The notes beneath the pieces are model-generated. The model had not been told where the DNA came from and made no database searches. It saw only the letters and a program-made list of their open reading frames with translations. The position numbers and the translations under genes are program-made. Of a stretch of 64,000 nt of DNA, positions 45,244-53,899 are shown one piece after another. The DNA is from JABWCQ01 sp964530625 (GTDB lineage Bacteria > Electryoneota > RPQS01), in assembly GCA_964530625.1 (NCBI GenBank), contig CAZHAK010000004.1, positions 95,785 to 159,784 of the forward strand, written 5' to 3'. Every line of letters starts with the position of its first letter. Within the stretch, counting starts at the first letter, position 1.

Positions 45244-45593
45244 TGTTTAGAATACACTCCCAGTTTGAATCCGTCGGGCAGCTCGAACATCCCGATAAAG
45301 CCCATGTCATTCGGCAAGGCGCGCTTCTCGTCCACAACTTTCGCTCCCATGGAAACGGCTTGCTTGAGCACCGAGTCCACGGAGTCCACGAAGACATAGT
45401 TCTGCGCCCCGCTGTCAATAACACTTGCCACCTTGACCAAGCCGCCGCTCATCCCCTCCGGATCGTCGGTCAGGCTGATCATATAGTAGCCTTCCAGCAT
45501 CGGCTCAATCTTCCATCCGAATAGTTTCCGGTAAAAATCAGCCGCCTTGTCCAAATCCGTTGTGGTCAACTCGATATGGCAGAAAGTTGTCAT
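45240..45593 (-). CDS. VOC-superfamily (glyoxalase-like) protein
   Basis: A 117-residue protein with the two beta-alpha-beta-beta modules of the vicinal-oxygen-chelate fold: CHIELTTTDLDKAADFYRKL and GWKI in the first, YVFVDSVDSVLKQAVSMGAK and GMFELPDGFKLGVYSK in the second. His and Glu positions that usually bind metal are partly present (CHIE, ELPDG). GGAGG is 7 bases upstream of the ATG. It is coupled by overlap to the cupin gene, suggesting both act on the same small molecule, but the substrate is unknown. Confidence 0.78.
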   Translation of the reverse strand: MTTFCHIELTTTDLDKAADFYRKLFGWKIEPMLEGYYMISLTDDPEGMSGGLVKVASVIDSGAQNYVFVDSVDSVLKQAVSMGAKVVDEKRALPNDMGFIGMFELPDGFKLGVYSKQ

Positions 45594-45730
45594 AGTTCAC
45601 CTCCGGGGTTGATAGTTTCGCCCATGCTTGCTTAATTGAAGTGGTGAAAATTAAGTGCTGTACTCGTACAGAATAGAGCTTTTGGCGGACAATCGCAATG
45701 AATCCGTTGTATTTTCACCAAAATTTGTAT

Positions 45731-45746
45731 TGTGACTTCGGTCACG
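45731..45746 (+). promoter_or_regulatory. CRP/FNR-type palindrome upstream of the redoxin gene
   Basis: TGTGA-CTTCGG-TCACG, an 11-of-12 style match to the TGTGA-N6-TCACA consensus, 20 bases before the ATG at 45766 and in the gap between divergent genes. It could equally fold as an RNA hairpin (GTGAC, TTCG tetraloop, GTCAC). Single occurrence, so only a candidate. Confidence 0.35.
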
Positions 45747-45765
45747 TCAAACCCTCTGGAGACGT

Positions 45766-46395
45766 ATGTCAAAAAAACTCACTCGCTTCGCAGCTCTTGG
45801 ATTTATCGTTGCTGGCTTCTTAGCCGTCGCGTTTCTTCTGCCCAAACAAATTGCCGCGGCTGCCCTCCAAATCGGAGCCACCGCGCCCCCGTTTGAACTG
45901 AAAAATGTCAATGGCAGCATGACTTCATTGTCAGGCTCCGCAGGCAAGCTCGGCACACTGGTTCTCTTCACGTGCAATCATTGCCCCTTTGCGATCGCCT
46001 ATGAAGACAGATTGATTGCGCTGGCCAACGAGTATCAGACCAAAGGCGTGAACTTCATTGCCATCAGCCCCAACGATCCCAAGATAAAACCCGAAGACAG
46101 TTTCGAGGAAATGCAGAAGCGAGCCAAAGAAAAGAATTTCCCCTTCCCTTACCTGATTAACGAAGACAGCAAAATTGCCACGGCCTACGGCGCCAGCCGC
46201 ACGCCCGAAGTCTTTCTGCTCGACAAGAGCATGAAAGTTGTCTATGCTGGACGAATTGACGACAACACCGAGGCCTCGGAAGTCAAAGAGCACAGCCTGA
46301 GCAACGCTCTTGCCAAACTTGTCGAAGGCAACGCAGCATCCATCGACCCCAAAGTCACCAAAGCCTTCGGCTGCACCATAAAATTCCGCAAGTAA
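45766..46395 (+). CDS. Membrane-anchored thioredoxin-like redoxin (AhpC/TSA-type)
   Basis: The 209-residue protein starts with a signal anchor (RFAALGFIVAGFLAVAFLLP, residues 7-26) and continues as a thioredoxin-fold redoxin: IGATAPPFELKNVNG at the N-terminus, active site CNHCPF (Cys-x-x-Cys-Pro), and YGASRTPEVFLLDKSMKVVYAGRID near the cis-Pro region. The CxxC form points to a thiol-disulfide reductase more than a one-Cys peroxidase. The C-terminal AFGCTIKFRK is typical of this subgroup. Acts in the periplasm. A palindrome copy follows 11 bases after the stop. Confidence 0.88.
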   Translation: MSKKLTRFAALGFIVAGFLAVAFLLPKQIAAAALQIGATAPPFELKNVNGSMTSLSGSAGKLGTLVLFTCNHCPFAIAYEDRLIALANEYQTKGVNFIAISPNDPKIKPEDSFEEMQKRAKEKNFPFPYLINEDSKIATAYGASRTPEVFLLDKSMKVVYAGRIDDNTEASEVKEHSLSNALAKLVEGNAASIDPKVTKAFGCTIKFRK

Positions 46396-46406
46396 CCAGG
46401 CCCTAA

Positions 46407-46440
46407 GCCGACGTTGTGGGTCTCCAAGACCCGCAATGGC
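46407..46440 (+). repeat. Interspersed palindrome, copy D
   Basis: Fourth copy, with three extra bases overall (GCCGA at the left arm, CCAAG at the centre) but the same GGGTCT...GACCC core and CAATGGC end. Located just after the redoxin stop. Confidence 0.8.
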
Positions 46441-46547
46441 AAACCGCCCCTCGCCAGGCGGGGAGTGAGCGCGTCAGCGCGGTTCCCCGCCGGAAAAAAA
46501 CGAAACTCAACTCTCGTAAGCATTACTTGCAGGGTAATGTTCATTTC

Positions 46548-47582
46548 ATGCGCCTATTCTCTCTGTTACTCTGTCCGCTGATATTATCTGCCGCACCGTG
46601 GATCGTCGGAGCCTCCGGCGCGCCCGGCACACAATCCTGCGCATCTTCCTGTCACGGTGACGGCACCGGAACTGTTGAGGTCCACGGCTTTCCCGAAAGC
46701 TATGTGCCTGATTCGAGCTACATTGTTCAGCTCACGAGTACAGGCCTGACGATTGCCAATTTCAATGCGTCCTGCCGTGTCGGAACTTCGTCCCTGAATG
46801 CCGGAGTCATATTCGGCCAAGGCATGACTGCCACCTATTCCGTGCCCAATGAAACTAATGGAGTTCATGCCACGACGTTGTATCAGGATACGCTCGAGTA
46901 TCGCTGGAGAGCGCCGACCTTCGGCACAGGACAAGTCAGAATGTACGTCGCCGCGCATCAGGGTCAGGACACAGGACCTAATACCCAAATCATGCTGGCG
47001 GCATCCGAAACAATCGTCCCGCGGCCACCGGACATCCCGGGGCGTCCGTTTCCAGCGGACAGCGCGACAGACATAAGCGTCACGACACAACTGCACTGGG
47101 ACGAAGTTGCGCGAGCCGATTCATTCCGGGTCTTTTTCGGAACAATGTCAGTGCCGCCGTTGGTGGCCACGCAAACTTTGATTTCCTATTCGCCCGATAC
47201 ACTGTTGTTCGACACACAATACTTCTGGCGAATTGAAGCCTTCAATGATGTCGGCACAACCTCGGGTCCCGAGTGGAGTTTCACGACCGGGCAATTCGTG
47301 TCCGTGTCGCCGTCACTTGTCGGCGACTTCACACTCTATCCGCCTTATCCCAATCCGTTCAACGGCTCGACTTCGATCCGTATGGACTTACTCGGCAATG
47401 TTCCCCTCGCGATTCAAGTCTATGACGTGCAGGGCAGACTGGTGGAAACTCTTTACGACGGGCTTTCTCGGCATGGCCTGAATGAATTCGTCTGGCAAGC
47501 TCGAGGCGGCGCGGGTGTCTATTTTATTCGCGCCGAAGTGAATTACCTGCCGACCGTTTTCAAAACACTCTTTTTGAAATAG
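46548..47582 (+). CDS. Secreted choice-of-anchor-V-like protein with Fn3 and sorting domain
   Basis: The ATG at 46548 gives 344 residues and a signal peptide (MRLFSLLLCPLILSAAPW). The N-terminal domain begins GAPGTQSCASSCHGDGTG, a Cys/His motif as in choice-of-anchor V domains, here CASSCH with three residues between the Cys. A beta domain follows to about residue 160, then an Fn3-like module (LHWDEVARADSFRVFF ... SGPEWSFTTG) and a sorting domain (YPPYPNPFNGSTSIRM ... FKTLFLK). Expected to be exported through type IX secretion. Longer in-frame starts upstream read the palindrome and GC-rich intergenic DNA and are rejected. Confidence 0.72.
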   Translation: MRLFSLLLCPLILSAAPWIVGASGAPGTQSCASSCHGDGTGTVEVHGFPESYVPDSSYIVQLTSTGLTIANFNASCRVGTSSLNAGVIFGQGMTATYSVPNETNGVHATTLYQDTLEYRWRAPTFGTGQVRMYVAAHQGQDTGPNTQIMLAASETIVPRPPDIPGRPFPADSATDISVTTQLHWDEVARADSFRVFFGTMSVPPLVATQTLISYSPDTLLFDTQYFWRIEAFNDVGTTSGPEWSFTTGQFVSVSPSLVGDFTLYPPYPNPFNGSTSIRMDLLGNVPLAIQVYDVQGRLVETLYDGLSRHGLNEFVWQARGGAGVYFIRAEVNYLPTVFKTLFLK

Positions 47583-47668
47583 TTCCGCAACAAACCACAA
47601 GACTCACACATGCACCACAACAACAGGTTTGATAATCAGCAAGTATTTTCGTTGAAAGGGAAGGTTTG

Positions 47669-48835
47669 ATGAAGAGATTTTTTATTCTATTGACGATGAT
47701 GATGGCAAGCGTGAGCTTCGCCACAATCCACAACGTCACGCTGTCCGGCATTTCGTTCAATCCGGCAAGTTTGACGATTCAGCAAGGCGACACCGTGCGC
47801 TGGACGAATCAGGGAGGGTTCCACAATGTCGCGGAAGTGTCCAATCCTCCGGTCTTCAGAAGCGGAGATCCGTCTGGCACAAATTTCACCTATCAATTTG
47901 TCTTTGCCGCTCCGTTGATTGGTGCATACAGCTACATCTGCGAAGTACACGCCCCGTCTATGGCCGGCACCGTCACCGTGCAAGCAGCGGGAAATCCGCC
48001 TGACGCGCCGACATATCTTGGTCCGCAGAACGGGTCAACTGGCCGCCCGCTCAACGGCACATTGTCCTGGAACCCTGCATCCGGAGCAGACCACTACATT
48101 GTTCGACTGGGGACTTCTAATCCTCCCGCGATTGTGGACAATATGTTTTCCGGCACCGTTTACAACTATACAAACCTGACTCCCGGCACGCAATACTTTT
48201 GGCAAGCGATTTCTGAGAACGAGTTCGGGCAGGCTGAGGGAAACGTCTGGAGCTTCACCACAATCACTCCGCCTGCGCAGGCGACTAATCCGTTCCCCGC
48301 AAACGGCGCAACCAATGTTCCGATCACCACGATTCTCGGATGGGACGCCGCGGACGGCGCGGCCAGCTACGAAGTGTTTATCGGCACAGGAGAGCCACTC
48401 GGCTCTGTCGGAGTCACCTCAGAGACGACCCTCTCGCTGTCAGAAGACCTGCTGCATGAAACGACTTATCAATGGCGCGTTAACTCAATCAACGATGCCG
48501 GAACCACAACCGGAATGACATGGAGTTTCACAACCGAAGCTGGCTCCGCCGCAGACGACGCAATCGTTCCGGTCAGTTTCTCGCTCGGCCAAGCCTATCC
48601 CAATCCGTTTAACAGCTCGGTGAGAATCGCGTTGAACGTCGCGCAAGAGAGTCAAACCAGTGTCCGCATCTTCGATATTCTCGGGCAGGAAGTTTCCAAA
48701 CTCGTGGACTCGCGCTTGACCGCTGGACAGCACACACTCGAATGGAATGCCGCCGGGCAATCCGCCGGACTCTACTTCCTCAGATGTGAATGCGCTGGTG
48801 TTACGCAGACACAAAAACTGATTTACCTGCCGTAG
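47669..48835 (+). CDS. Secreted copper cupredoxin with two Fn3 modules and sorting domain
   Basis: The ATG at 47669 gives 388 residues. A signal peptide (MKRFFILLTMMMASVSFA) precedes a plastocyanin-like domain (about 20-105) with the type-1 copper ligands His in GFHNVAE, Cys and His in YICEVH and Met in SMAG. Two Fn3 modules follow (GTLSWNPASGADHYIVRLG; TTILGWDAADGAASYEVFIG), then a sorting domain (AYPNPFNSSVRIAL ... TQKLIYLP). The cupredoxin part is a near copy of that at 62346, which stands alone. Likely an exported electron carrier or copper binder. Spacing of 83 bases from the preceding gene suggests co-transcription. Confidence 0.85.
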   Translation: MKRFFILLTMMMASVSFATIHNVTLSGISFNPASLTIQQGDTVRWTNQGGFHNVAEVSNPPVFRSGDPSGTNFTYQFVFAAPLIGAYSYICEVHAPSMAGTVTVQAAGNPPDAPTYLGPQNGSTGRPLNGTLSWNPASGADHYIVRLGTSNPPAIVDNMFSGTVYNYTNLTPGTQYFWQAISENEFGQAEGNVWSFTTITPPAQATNPFPANGATNVPITTILGWDAADGAASYEVFIGTGEPLGSVGVTSETTLSLSEDLLHETTYQWRVNSINDAGTTTGMTWSFTTEAGSAADDAIVPVSFSLGQAYPNPFNSSVRIALNVAQESQTSVRIFDILGQEVSKLVDSRLTAGQHTLEWNAAGQSAGLYFLRCECAGVTQTQKLIYLP

Positions 48836-48851
48836 TCCGTTTGCATCTATG

Positions 48852-48884
48852 ACAAAAGCCCGCTCAATCGAGCGGGCTTTTGTG
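48852..48884. terminator. Bidirectional terminator
   Basis: ACAAAAGCCCGCTC, loop AATC, GAGCGGGCTTTTGT: a 14-bp perfect stem between convergent genes. Confidence 0.9.
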
Positions 48885-48905
48885 TATTGAGGGCGTTACC
48901 GGGGA

Positions 48906-50339
48906 CTAAAAATTCGGAGACTTCACCACCAGCATTTTCTCAACTTGCATATCGCGAATCGAGTAGGGAATCCCGCCAATGCCGTAACCCGACTGCTTCA
49001 AGCCTGCAAACGGCATCCAATCCACGCGAAAGGCCGTATGCTCATTGACCATCACGGCCGACGCGTTCAGTCTCGAATAACATCTGGCCGCCGTCTCAAG
49101 ACTCTTCGTGTAAACCGCGGCCTGAAACGCGAACGGAGATTGATTCGCGCGCGCGATAGCTTCGTCAAGGTCTTTATACAAGTACACACAAACCACGGGG
49201 CCGAAAATCTCCTGCGCCGTGACTTTGGAATTCTCATCCACGTTCCACAATACCGTCGTCTTGTAGCAAGTGTCGGACAACTGCTCGGCTCCGCACAACG
49301 GTACCGCGCCCTCCGCCACCGCTTCCTTGACCCACATATTTACCCGTGTCACTTCCTGTGGACGAATCAGCGGGCCGATTTCCGTTTCAGCTAATGTCGG
49401 ATCGCCGATTTTCATTTTCGTTCCGGCTTCGGCAAGTTTATTCGCCAACTCAAACGCGAACGACTCGTGCACATAAATCCTCTGTGCCGAAACACAAACT
49501 TGTCCCGCGTGATAAAATCCCGCCTTGGCCAATGGCGCCACCGCCGCTTCCCAATCCGCATCCTCCGCGACAATCACCGGAGCCGTACCGCCATGTTCGA
49601 GCGCACAGCGTGTTCCCGGCGAGATTTTCGACCGCAGCTTCCAACCCACCTTGAAACTGCCGATAAACGTCAAAAATGCTACACGTGGATCCGTTGCGAG
49701 GGTCTCAGCAATCGAGAGATCGCTCGTAACACAAGCCTGACACCACTCTTCGGGCAGCCCTGCGGCATAGAGCATTTCCACAAATCTAAAACATGACAAG
49801 GGCGTGTCATCGGCAGGTTTCACAATCACCGGACATCCCGCCGCAATCGCCGGGCCGACCTGATGCGCGATCAAATTCAGCGGATGATTAAACGCGCTAA
49901 TCGCCACCACCAGACCAATCGGCTCCCGCCGAGTCACCGCAAGTTTGCCCGACGAAGCCGCGTTCAAATTCATTGGAATCTCGCGGCCTGAGCCCGTGCG
50001 CATTGTCTCGATACAAACCCGAATGCTGTCCGCCGCCCGCGCCACCTCGACGCGCGAATCTAAGAGCGGTTTGCCGCCTTCCCGTGCCGCTTCAAGTGCG
50101 AGTGATTCTGCGTTATCGAGAATCAGTTTCTGAAGATTCTCCAAAACCTGCAATCGCTTCGGGAGAGGAATCCAGCCGTCGCGATGATTGTACAGATTAT
50201 GGGCGGTGTTCAGCGCCACTTCAATCGCATCCGCGCCAGCGGTGTCCACCGTCGCAATCGGTTTCAAATCGTAGGGCGCGACAACCTCGATTTTGCCGGA
50301 GGGTCGCGCGCCGGGAATCATAAGAGGATAATGGGGCAT
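48906..50339 (-). CDS. NAD(P)-dependent aldehyde dehydrogenase
   Basis: The 477-residue enzyme matches aldehyde dehydrogenases in full length: cofactor region ISAFNHPLNLIAHQVGPAIA, VIVKPADDTPLS, FIGSFKVG, the Glu of LEHGGTAP (usually ELGG), the catalytic Cys in YHAGQVCVSAQR, and the Glu of QEIFGPV. The N-terminal MPHYPLMIPGARPSGKIEVV and the HGG variant recall lactaldehyde/succinate-semialdehyde or non-phosphorylating GAPDH-like subgroups. It oxidises an aldehyde to its acid in the cytoplasm; the substrate cannot be fixed. Located alone on the minus strand next to divergent membrane proteins. Confidence 0.9.
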   Translation of the reverse strand: MPHYPLMIPGARPSGKIEVVAPYDLKPIATVDTAGADAIEVALNTAHNLYNHRDGWIPLPKRLQVLENLQKLILDNAESLALEAAREGGKPLLDSRVEVARAADSIRVCIETMRTGSGREIPMNLNAASSGKLAVTRREPIGLVVAISAFNHPLNLIAHQVGPAIAAGCPVIVKPADDTPLSCFRFVEMLYAAGLPEEWCQACVTSDLSIAETLATDPRVAFLTFIGSFKVGWKLRSKISPGTRCALEHGGTAPVIVAEDADWEAAVAPLAKAGFYHAGQVCVSAQRIYVHESFAFELANKLAEAGTKMKIGDPTLAETEIGPLIRPQEVTRVNMWVKEAVAEGAVPLCGAEQLSDTCYKTTVLWNVDENSKVTAQEIFGPVVCVYLYKDLDEAIARANQSPFAFQAAVYTKSLETAARCYSRLNASAVMVNEHTAFRVDWMPFAGLKQSGYGIGGIPYSIRDMQVEKMLVVKSPNF

Positions 50340-50470
50340 TCGGGTTTTCTTTCAGCTTGCTTTCTTGAAAATAGGGAAATTCATCTGAAAGGGCAACCAT
50401 TCGCGAGCTGACTTGCATTCAGAAGATAAAAGCCTAAATTAAGAACAAGCGCACTGAATCATGAGGCCGC

Positions 50471-51643
50471 ATGTCCGAAGCACTTCTAAACACACCTTCC
50501 GCCGTCTTAGCCTCGCTGGCGATCATCGCCGGATTCTTCTTCTGGCTTGAACGGAAGACCAAGTGGCGGCTCTTTGAGTTCGTCCCCCCGCTTCTGTTCA
50601 TCTATCTGATTCCCGTTTTGTTCTCGAATACAGGCGTCATCCCTACCAAATCGCCTGTTTATACTCAGCTTTCGGATCTCGCCCTGCCGATGTTCCTCGT
50701 GCTCCTGCTCATGAATGTGGACGTGGCCGCGACGTTTCGCGTGATGGGTAAGGGTGTCTTCGTGATGTTGGCCGGAACAGCGGGCGTGATAATCGGCGCT
50801 CCCATCGGCTATGCGCTGGTCGCACAACATCTCGGACCGGAATCCTGGAAAGGATTCGGCGCGCTGGCCGGAAGCTGGATCGGAGGCACGGGCAACATGG
50901 CCGCCGTCGCCGAAGGCCTGGGAACCTCCGGCACCGATTTCGGTCTCGCCGTCATTGCCGATAACGGCATCTATCTGATTTGGCTCCCGATTCTGCTTGC
51001 GTCAAAGAACTTCGCCAAGCGCTTTCACAAATTCACCGGAGTCTCCAGCTCGCGAGTGGATGAGATGAAAAAAGCCGCCGAAGAATTGCGTTCCGATAAA
51101 GAACCCGTTGCCATGCGGCACATACTCTATCTGTTCGCCATCGGTTTCGCGGTAACGGCCCTGGCAGAGTTCCTCGCTCCATTCATCCCTGCGGTTGAAC
51201 CCATCATGACCGAGAAGATCTACCGCATTCTTCTGATCACGACATTCGGGCTCATCCTCTCGCAAACTGCCGCCCGCAGAATTCCCGGCTCGCACGAGTT
51301 GGCGATGGCGCTAATCTATCTCTTCGTCGCCAACATGGGAGCCAAAGCAAGTCTCGAAGGACTCGCCGGACAGGCTCCCTGGTTCCTGCTCGGCGCCGCC
51401 GTTTGGATTTCCATTCACGGCGCCTTCCTGCTCGCCGCCGCAAAAATTTTCAAAGTGGATGTCCACACCGCCGCGATTGCCTCCGCCGCGAACATCGGAG
51501 GAGCCGCCTCCGCGCCCGTCGTCGCGGCCTGTCACGACGAGCGACTCGTCCCCGTTTCGATTCTCATGGCCATGATCGGTTACGCCATCGGTAACTACGG
51601 CGCGTTCGCGTCCGCTTACCTTTGCAGTCTGGTGGCCCCGTGA
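50471..51643 (+). CDS. DUF819-family integral membrane protein
   Basis: This 390-residue protein has about ten membrane helices (for example AVLASLAIIAGFFFWL, LPMFLVLLLMNVDVAATF, LAGTAGVIIGAPIGYALVA) and conserved DUF819 motifs (GSWIGGTGNMAAVAEGLG, IADNGIYLIWLPILLASKNF, ANMGAKASLEGL, IASAANIGGAASAPVVAACH). DUF819 proteins (YjcL-like) are of unknown substrate and related to transporters. GAGG is 6 bases before the ATG. The downstream antiporter gene follows directly, with its possible GTG start overlapping this stop (GTGA), suggesting joint ion or solute transport. Confidence 0.85.
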   Translation: MSEALLNTPSAVLASLAIIAGFFFWLERKTKWRLFEFVPPLLFIYLIPVLFSNTGVIPTKSPVYTQLSDLALPMFLVLLLMNVDVAATFRVMGKGVFVMLAGTAGVIIGAPIGYALVAQHLGPESWKGFGALAGSWIGGTGNMAAVAEGLGTSGTDFGLAVIADNGIYLIWLPILLASKNFAKRFHKFTGVSSSRVDEMKKAAEELRSDKEPVAMRHILYLFAIGFAVTALAEFLAPFIPAVEPIMTEKIYRILLITTFGLILSQTAARRIPGSHELAMALIYLFVANMGAKASLEGLAGQAPWFLLGAAVWISIHGAFLLAAAKIFKVDVHTAAIASAANIGGAASAPVVAACHDERLVPVSILMAMIGYAIGNYGAFASAYLCSLVAP

Positions 51644-51657
51644 GTCATGAAATACCC

Positions 51658-53613
51658 ATGTTCTACGATCTTGCGATCATCTTAGCCTGCGTGCTGCCGG
51701 TGCTCTTTTTGTCGCGCCACATCGGGCTGCCGCCGATTGCAGGATTCGTGCTCACGGGTATCATCATCGGCCCCTCCGGACTCGCCTTCATTGAAAACAT
51801 GGATCACGTCGAAAGCTCCGCCGAAGTCGGCGTGATTCTTCTGCTCTTTATTGTCGGACTTGAGTTATCGCTCTCCGGCCTGAAGAGCACACCGCTAAAA
51901 ACATATCTCATGGCGATTCTGCAAGTCACGGGCACCAGCGCCATCGTCGCTGGCATCGCCTTGTTGCTTGGACTGTCGATTTCCACTGCGATCATCGCGG
52001 GATTTGTCGTCGCAGTTTCTTCGTCGGCATTGGTGCTGAAAGGCTTGGCCGATAAAGGTGAGCTGAATTCTCCGCTCGGACGCATGGTCGTTACCATCTG
52101 TGTCGTGCAGGACCTCGCCATCGTCCCCATGATGATGACCGTCAGCGTCATGGCACAGGGTGAAATCACAAGTTATGAAATCGGCGTGCGCGGAGTCCTT
52201 GTTGTGCTCTGGTTGGCTTCGCTCTATGTCTTGGGCCGGTGGGTTTTGCCGATGATGATGCGCTGGCTTGTGCGGATTCAAATGGCGGAAGCAATTTTAC
52301 TCTTTGCTATTTTGGTCATGTTGGTCATCGGCGCTATCAGTTCACTCGCGGGACTCTCCATCGCGCTCGGAGCCTTTGCCGCCGGAGTGGTTCTTTCCGA
52401 AAACGAATTCAGCGCGCACATCTATTCGCAGTTTCATGTCTTCAGCTCGCTCTTCTCGTCGCTCTTCTTCGTCTCCATCGGCATGTTGCTTGACTTGCGT
52501 TTCGTCGTCATGCACCTTGACACCGTCTTGGCCGTGGCCATCGCCGTCTTGCTGCTGAAAGCGCTCGTCGTTATCGCCGTCAGTTATCCGCTGGGACTCT
52601 CCTTGCGCGGACGAGTCCAGGGTGGATTTTATCTCGCGCAAATCGGCGAGTTCTCGTTCCTCCTCTTAAGCGCCGCGATGGCGGGGAATCTTCTGACTAC
52701 CGTCGAGTTTCAATATCTAATCGCCGCATCGAGCCTAACCCTGGCCGTCACGCCGCTCGTGATGCAGCTTGCGCCGCACGTCGCCTATCATGCCGGACGA
52801 AGAATCGCAAATAGAGAAATCGCTAACGACAACGAGTTCGAAAAACCTGTCGCGCGCCCAAAACCCGCCGTTTTGATTGTTGGCTTCGGACTGAACGGTC
52901 ACAACGTCGCCAAAGTGCTGCGCGAGTCCGGCATCTACTACGAGGTACTCGAGTTCAATCCCAAGACTGTGCGCGAAGCAAGACTCGAAGGCGAGGTCAT
53001 TCACTACGGTGACGTCACGCACTCCGATTTTCTTAGCCATCTCGGCTTGAATGAATTCGACAGCGCCGTTATCGCAATCTCCGACCCCGCCGCTACGCGC
53101 CGCGCCGTTGCCACAATTAAGCAGCTGAATCCGGAGTTGCACTTGATTGTCCGCACCCGCTACGTCGCGGAAGTCGAAGGGCTTCAAATCCTCGGAGCAA
53201 ATCTCGTTGTTCCCGAGGAATTTGAAACCTCGCTCCGCATTTTTGTCGAGTTACTTACGTATTATCACGTTCCGCCGCACATCATCGCCGCGCAAGTGGA
53301 CCTTGTGCGCAGTCAGAGTTACCTGACACTTCGTGGCGAGAGCCATAACGGCGAGCGGCTGGCGCAACTCCTGATGCAGCGACTCGTCGAAGCCGTCCCG
53401 ATTCATGAAAACAGCAAAGCGCGCAAAATGACCTTGAGCGCGCTGGGATATTCGAACGAAAGCCGCTGTCAAGTGGTTGCGCTGCTGCGCGACGGCTGTG
53501 CCTATGCCGGTGATCTGTTAAACACCGAACTTGAATCCAATGATCTTGTCGTCCTCTATGGCGACCATGCCGGGCTGGATCAAGGCGTAGCAAGACTGAG
53601 TCAAACCGTTTAA
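51658..53613 (+). CDS. CPA2-family cation:proton antiporter (KefB-like) with TrkA-N domain
   Basis: Starting at the ATG 51658 gives 651 residues; a GTG at 51640 overlapping the upstream stop is an alternative. The first 385 residues form the CPA2 exchanger with about 12 helices and the typical LTGIIIGPSGL and VGLELSLSGLK motifs. Residues about 405-525 form a TrkA-N Rossmann domain (VLIVGFGLNGHNVAKVL, GxGxxG-type; HYGDVTHSDFL), followed by a TrkA-C domain (GESHNGERLAQLLMQR). It would exchange K+ or Na+ for protons, gated by nucleotide binding to the TrkA domain. Confidence 0.92.
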   Translation: MFYDLAIILACVLPVLFLSRHIGLPPIAGFVLTGIIIGPSGLAFIENMDHVESSAEVGVILLLFIVGLELSLSGLKSTPLKTYLMAILQVTGTSAIVAGIALLLGLSISTAIIAGFVVAVSSSALVLKGLADKGELNSPLGRMVVTICVVQDLAIVPMMMTVSVMAQGEITSYEIGVRGVLVVLWLASLYVLGRWVLPMMMRWLVRIQMAEAILLFAILVMLVIGAISSLAGLSIALGAFAAGVVLSENEFSAHIYSQFHVFSSLFSSLFFVSIGMLLDLRFVVMHLDTVLAVAIAVLLLKALVVIAVSYPLGLSLRGRVQGGFYLAQIGEFSFLLLSAAMAGNLLTTVEFQYLIAASSLTLAVTPLVMQLAPHVAYHAGRRIANREIANDNEFEKPVARPKPAVLIVGFGLNGHNVAKVLRESGIYYEVLEFNPKTVREARLEGEVIHYGDVTHSDFLSHLGLNEFDSAVIAISDPAATRRAVATIKQLNPELHLIVRTRYVAEVEGLQILGANLVVPEEFETSLRIFVELLTYYHVPPHIIAAQVDLVRSQSYLTLRGESHNGERLAQLLMQRLVEAVPIHENSKARKMTLSALGYSNESRCQVVALLRDGCAYAGDLLNTELESNDLVVLYGDHAGLDQGVARLSQTV

Positions 53614-53876
53614 CCAGAGGATTTCTGTTTCTTTCGAAAGAAAATTGATCCGAGCTTTTCTCCGCTATCCTTGAACTTCTTCAAATAGCGCCGCGCCCAC
53701 GCGTACTGTGTCGCCAAAATCGCAAGCCCGATCGGAATCACGATGATTGCAGGGCCGGGCAGCACAACCATGATTAATCCCAGCGCTAACACGCTGAAAC
53801 CCAGAATAATACGCACGAATTTCAGCGCCGCAGTAAACGCCGCGTTGCGCCTCGAATTGTTTGATTCGGAATTCAT
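53610..53876 (-). CDS. Small PGPGW-type membrane protein
   Basis: An 88-residue protein with two membrane segments around the hallmark LPGPAIIVIPIGLAILATQY, the signature of the PGPGW family of small bacterial inner-membrane proteins. N- and C-terminal ends are polar and basic (RRYLKKFKDSGEK ... RKKQKSSG). Function of the family is not established. Its 3' end overlaps the end of the antiporter gene by 4 bases (convergent), and its ATG lies 24 bases from the divergent rsgA start, so promoters must be packed into adjoining coding DNA. Confidence 0.82.
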   Translation of the reverse strand: MNSESNNSRRNAAFTAALKFVRIILGFSVLALGLIMVVLPGPAIIVIPIGLAILATQYAWARRYLKKFKDSGEKLGSIFFRKKQKSSG

Positions 53877-53899
53877 TTAAGTTTCGATTGACTCTCTCT

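Noticed and set aside
46416..46547. A 44-codon extension of the choice-of-anchor protein
   Set aside because: It translates the palindrome and GC-rich intergenic DNA and would bury the signal peptide.
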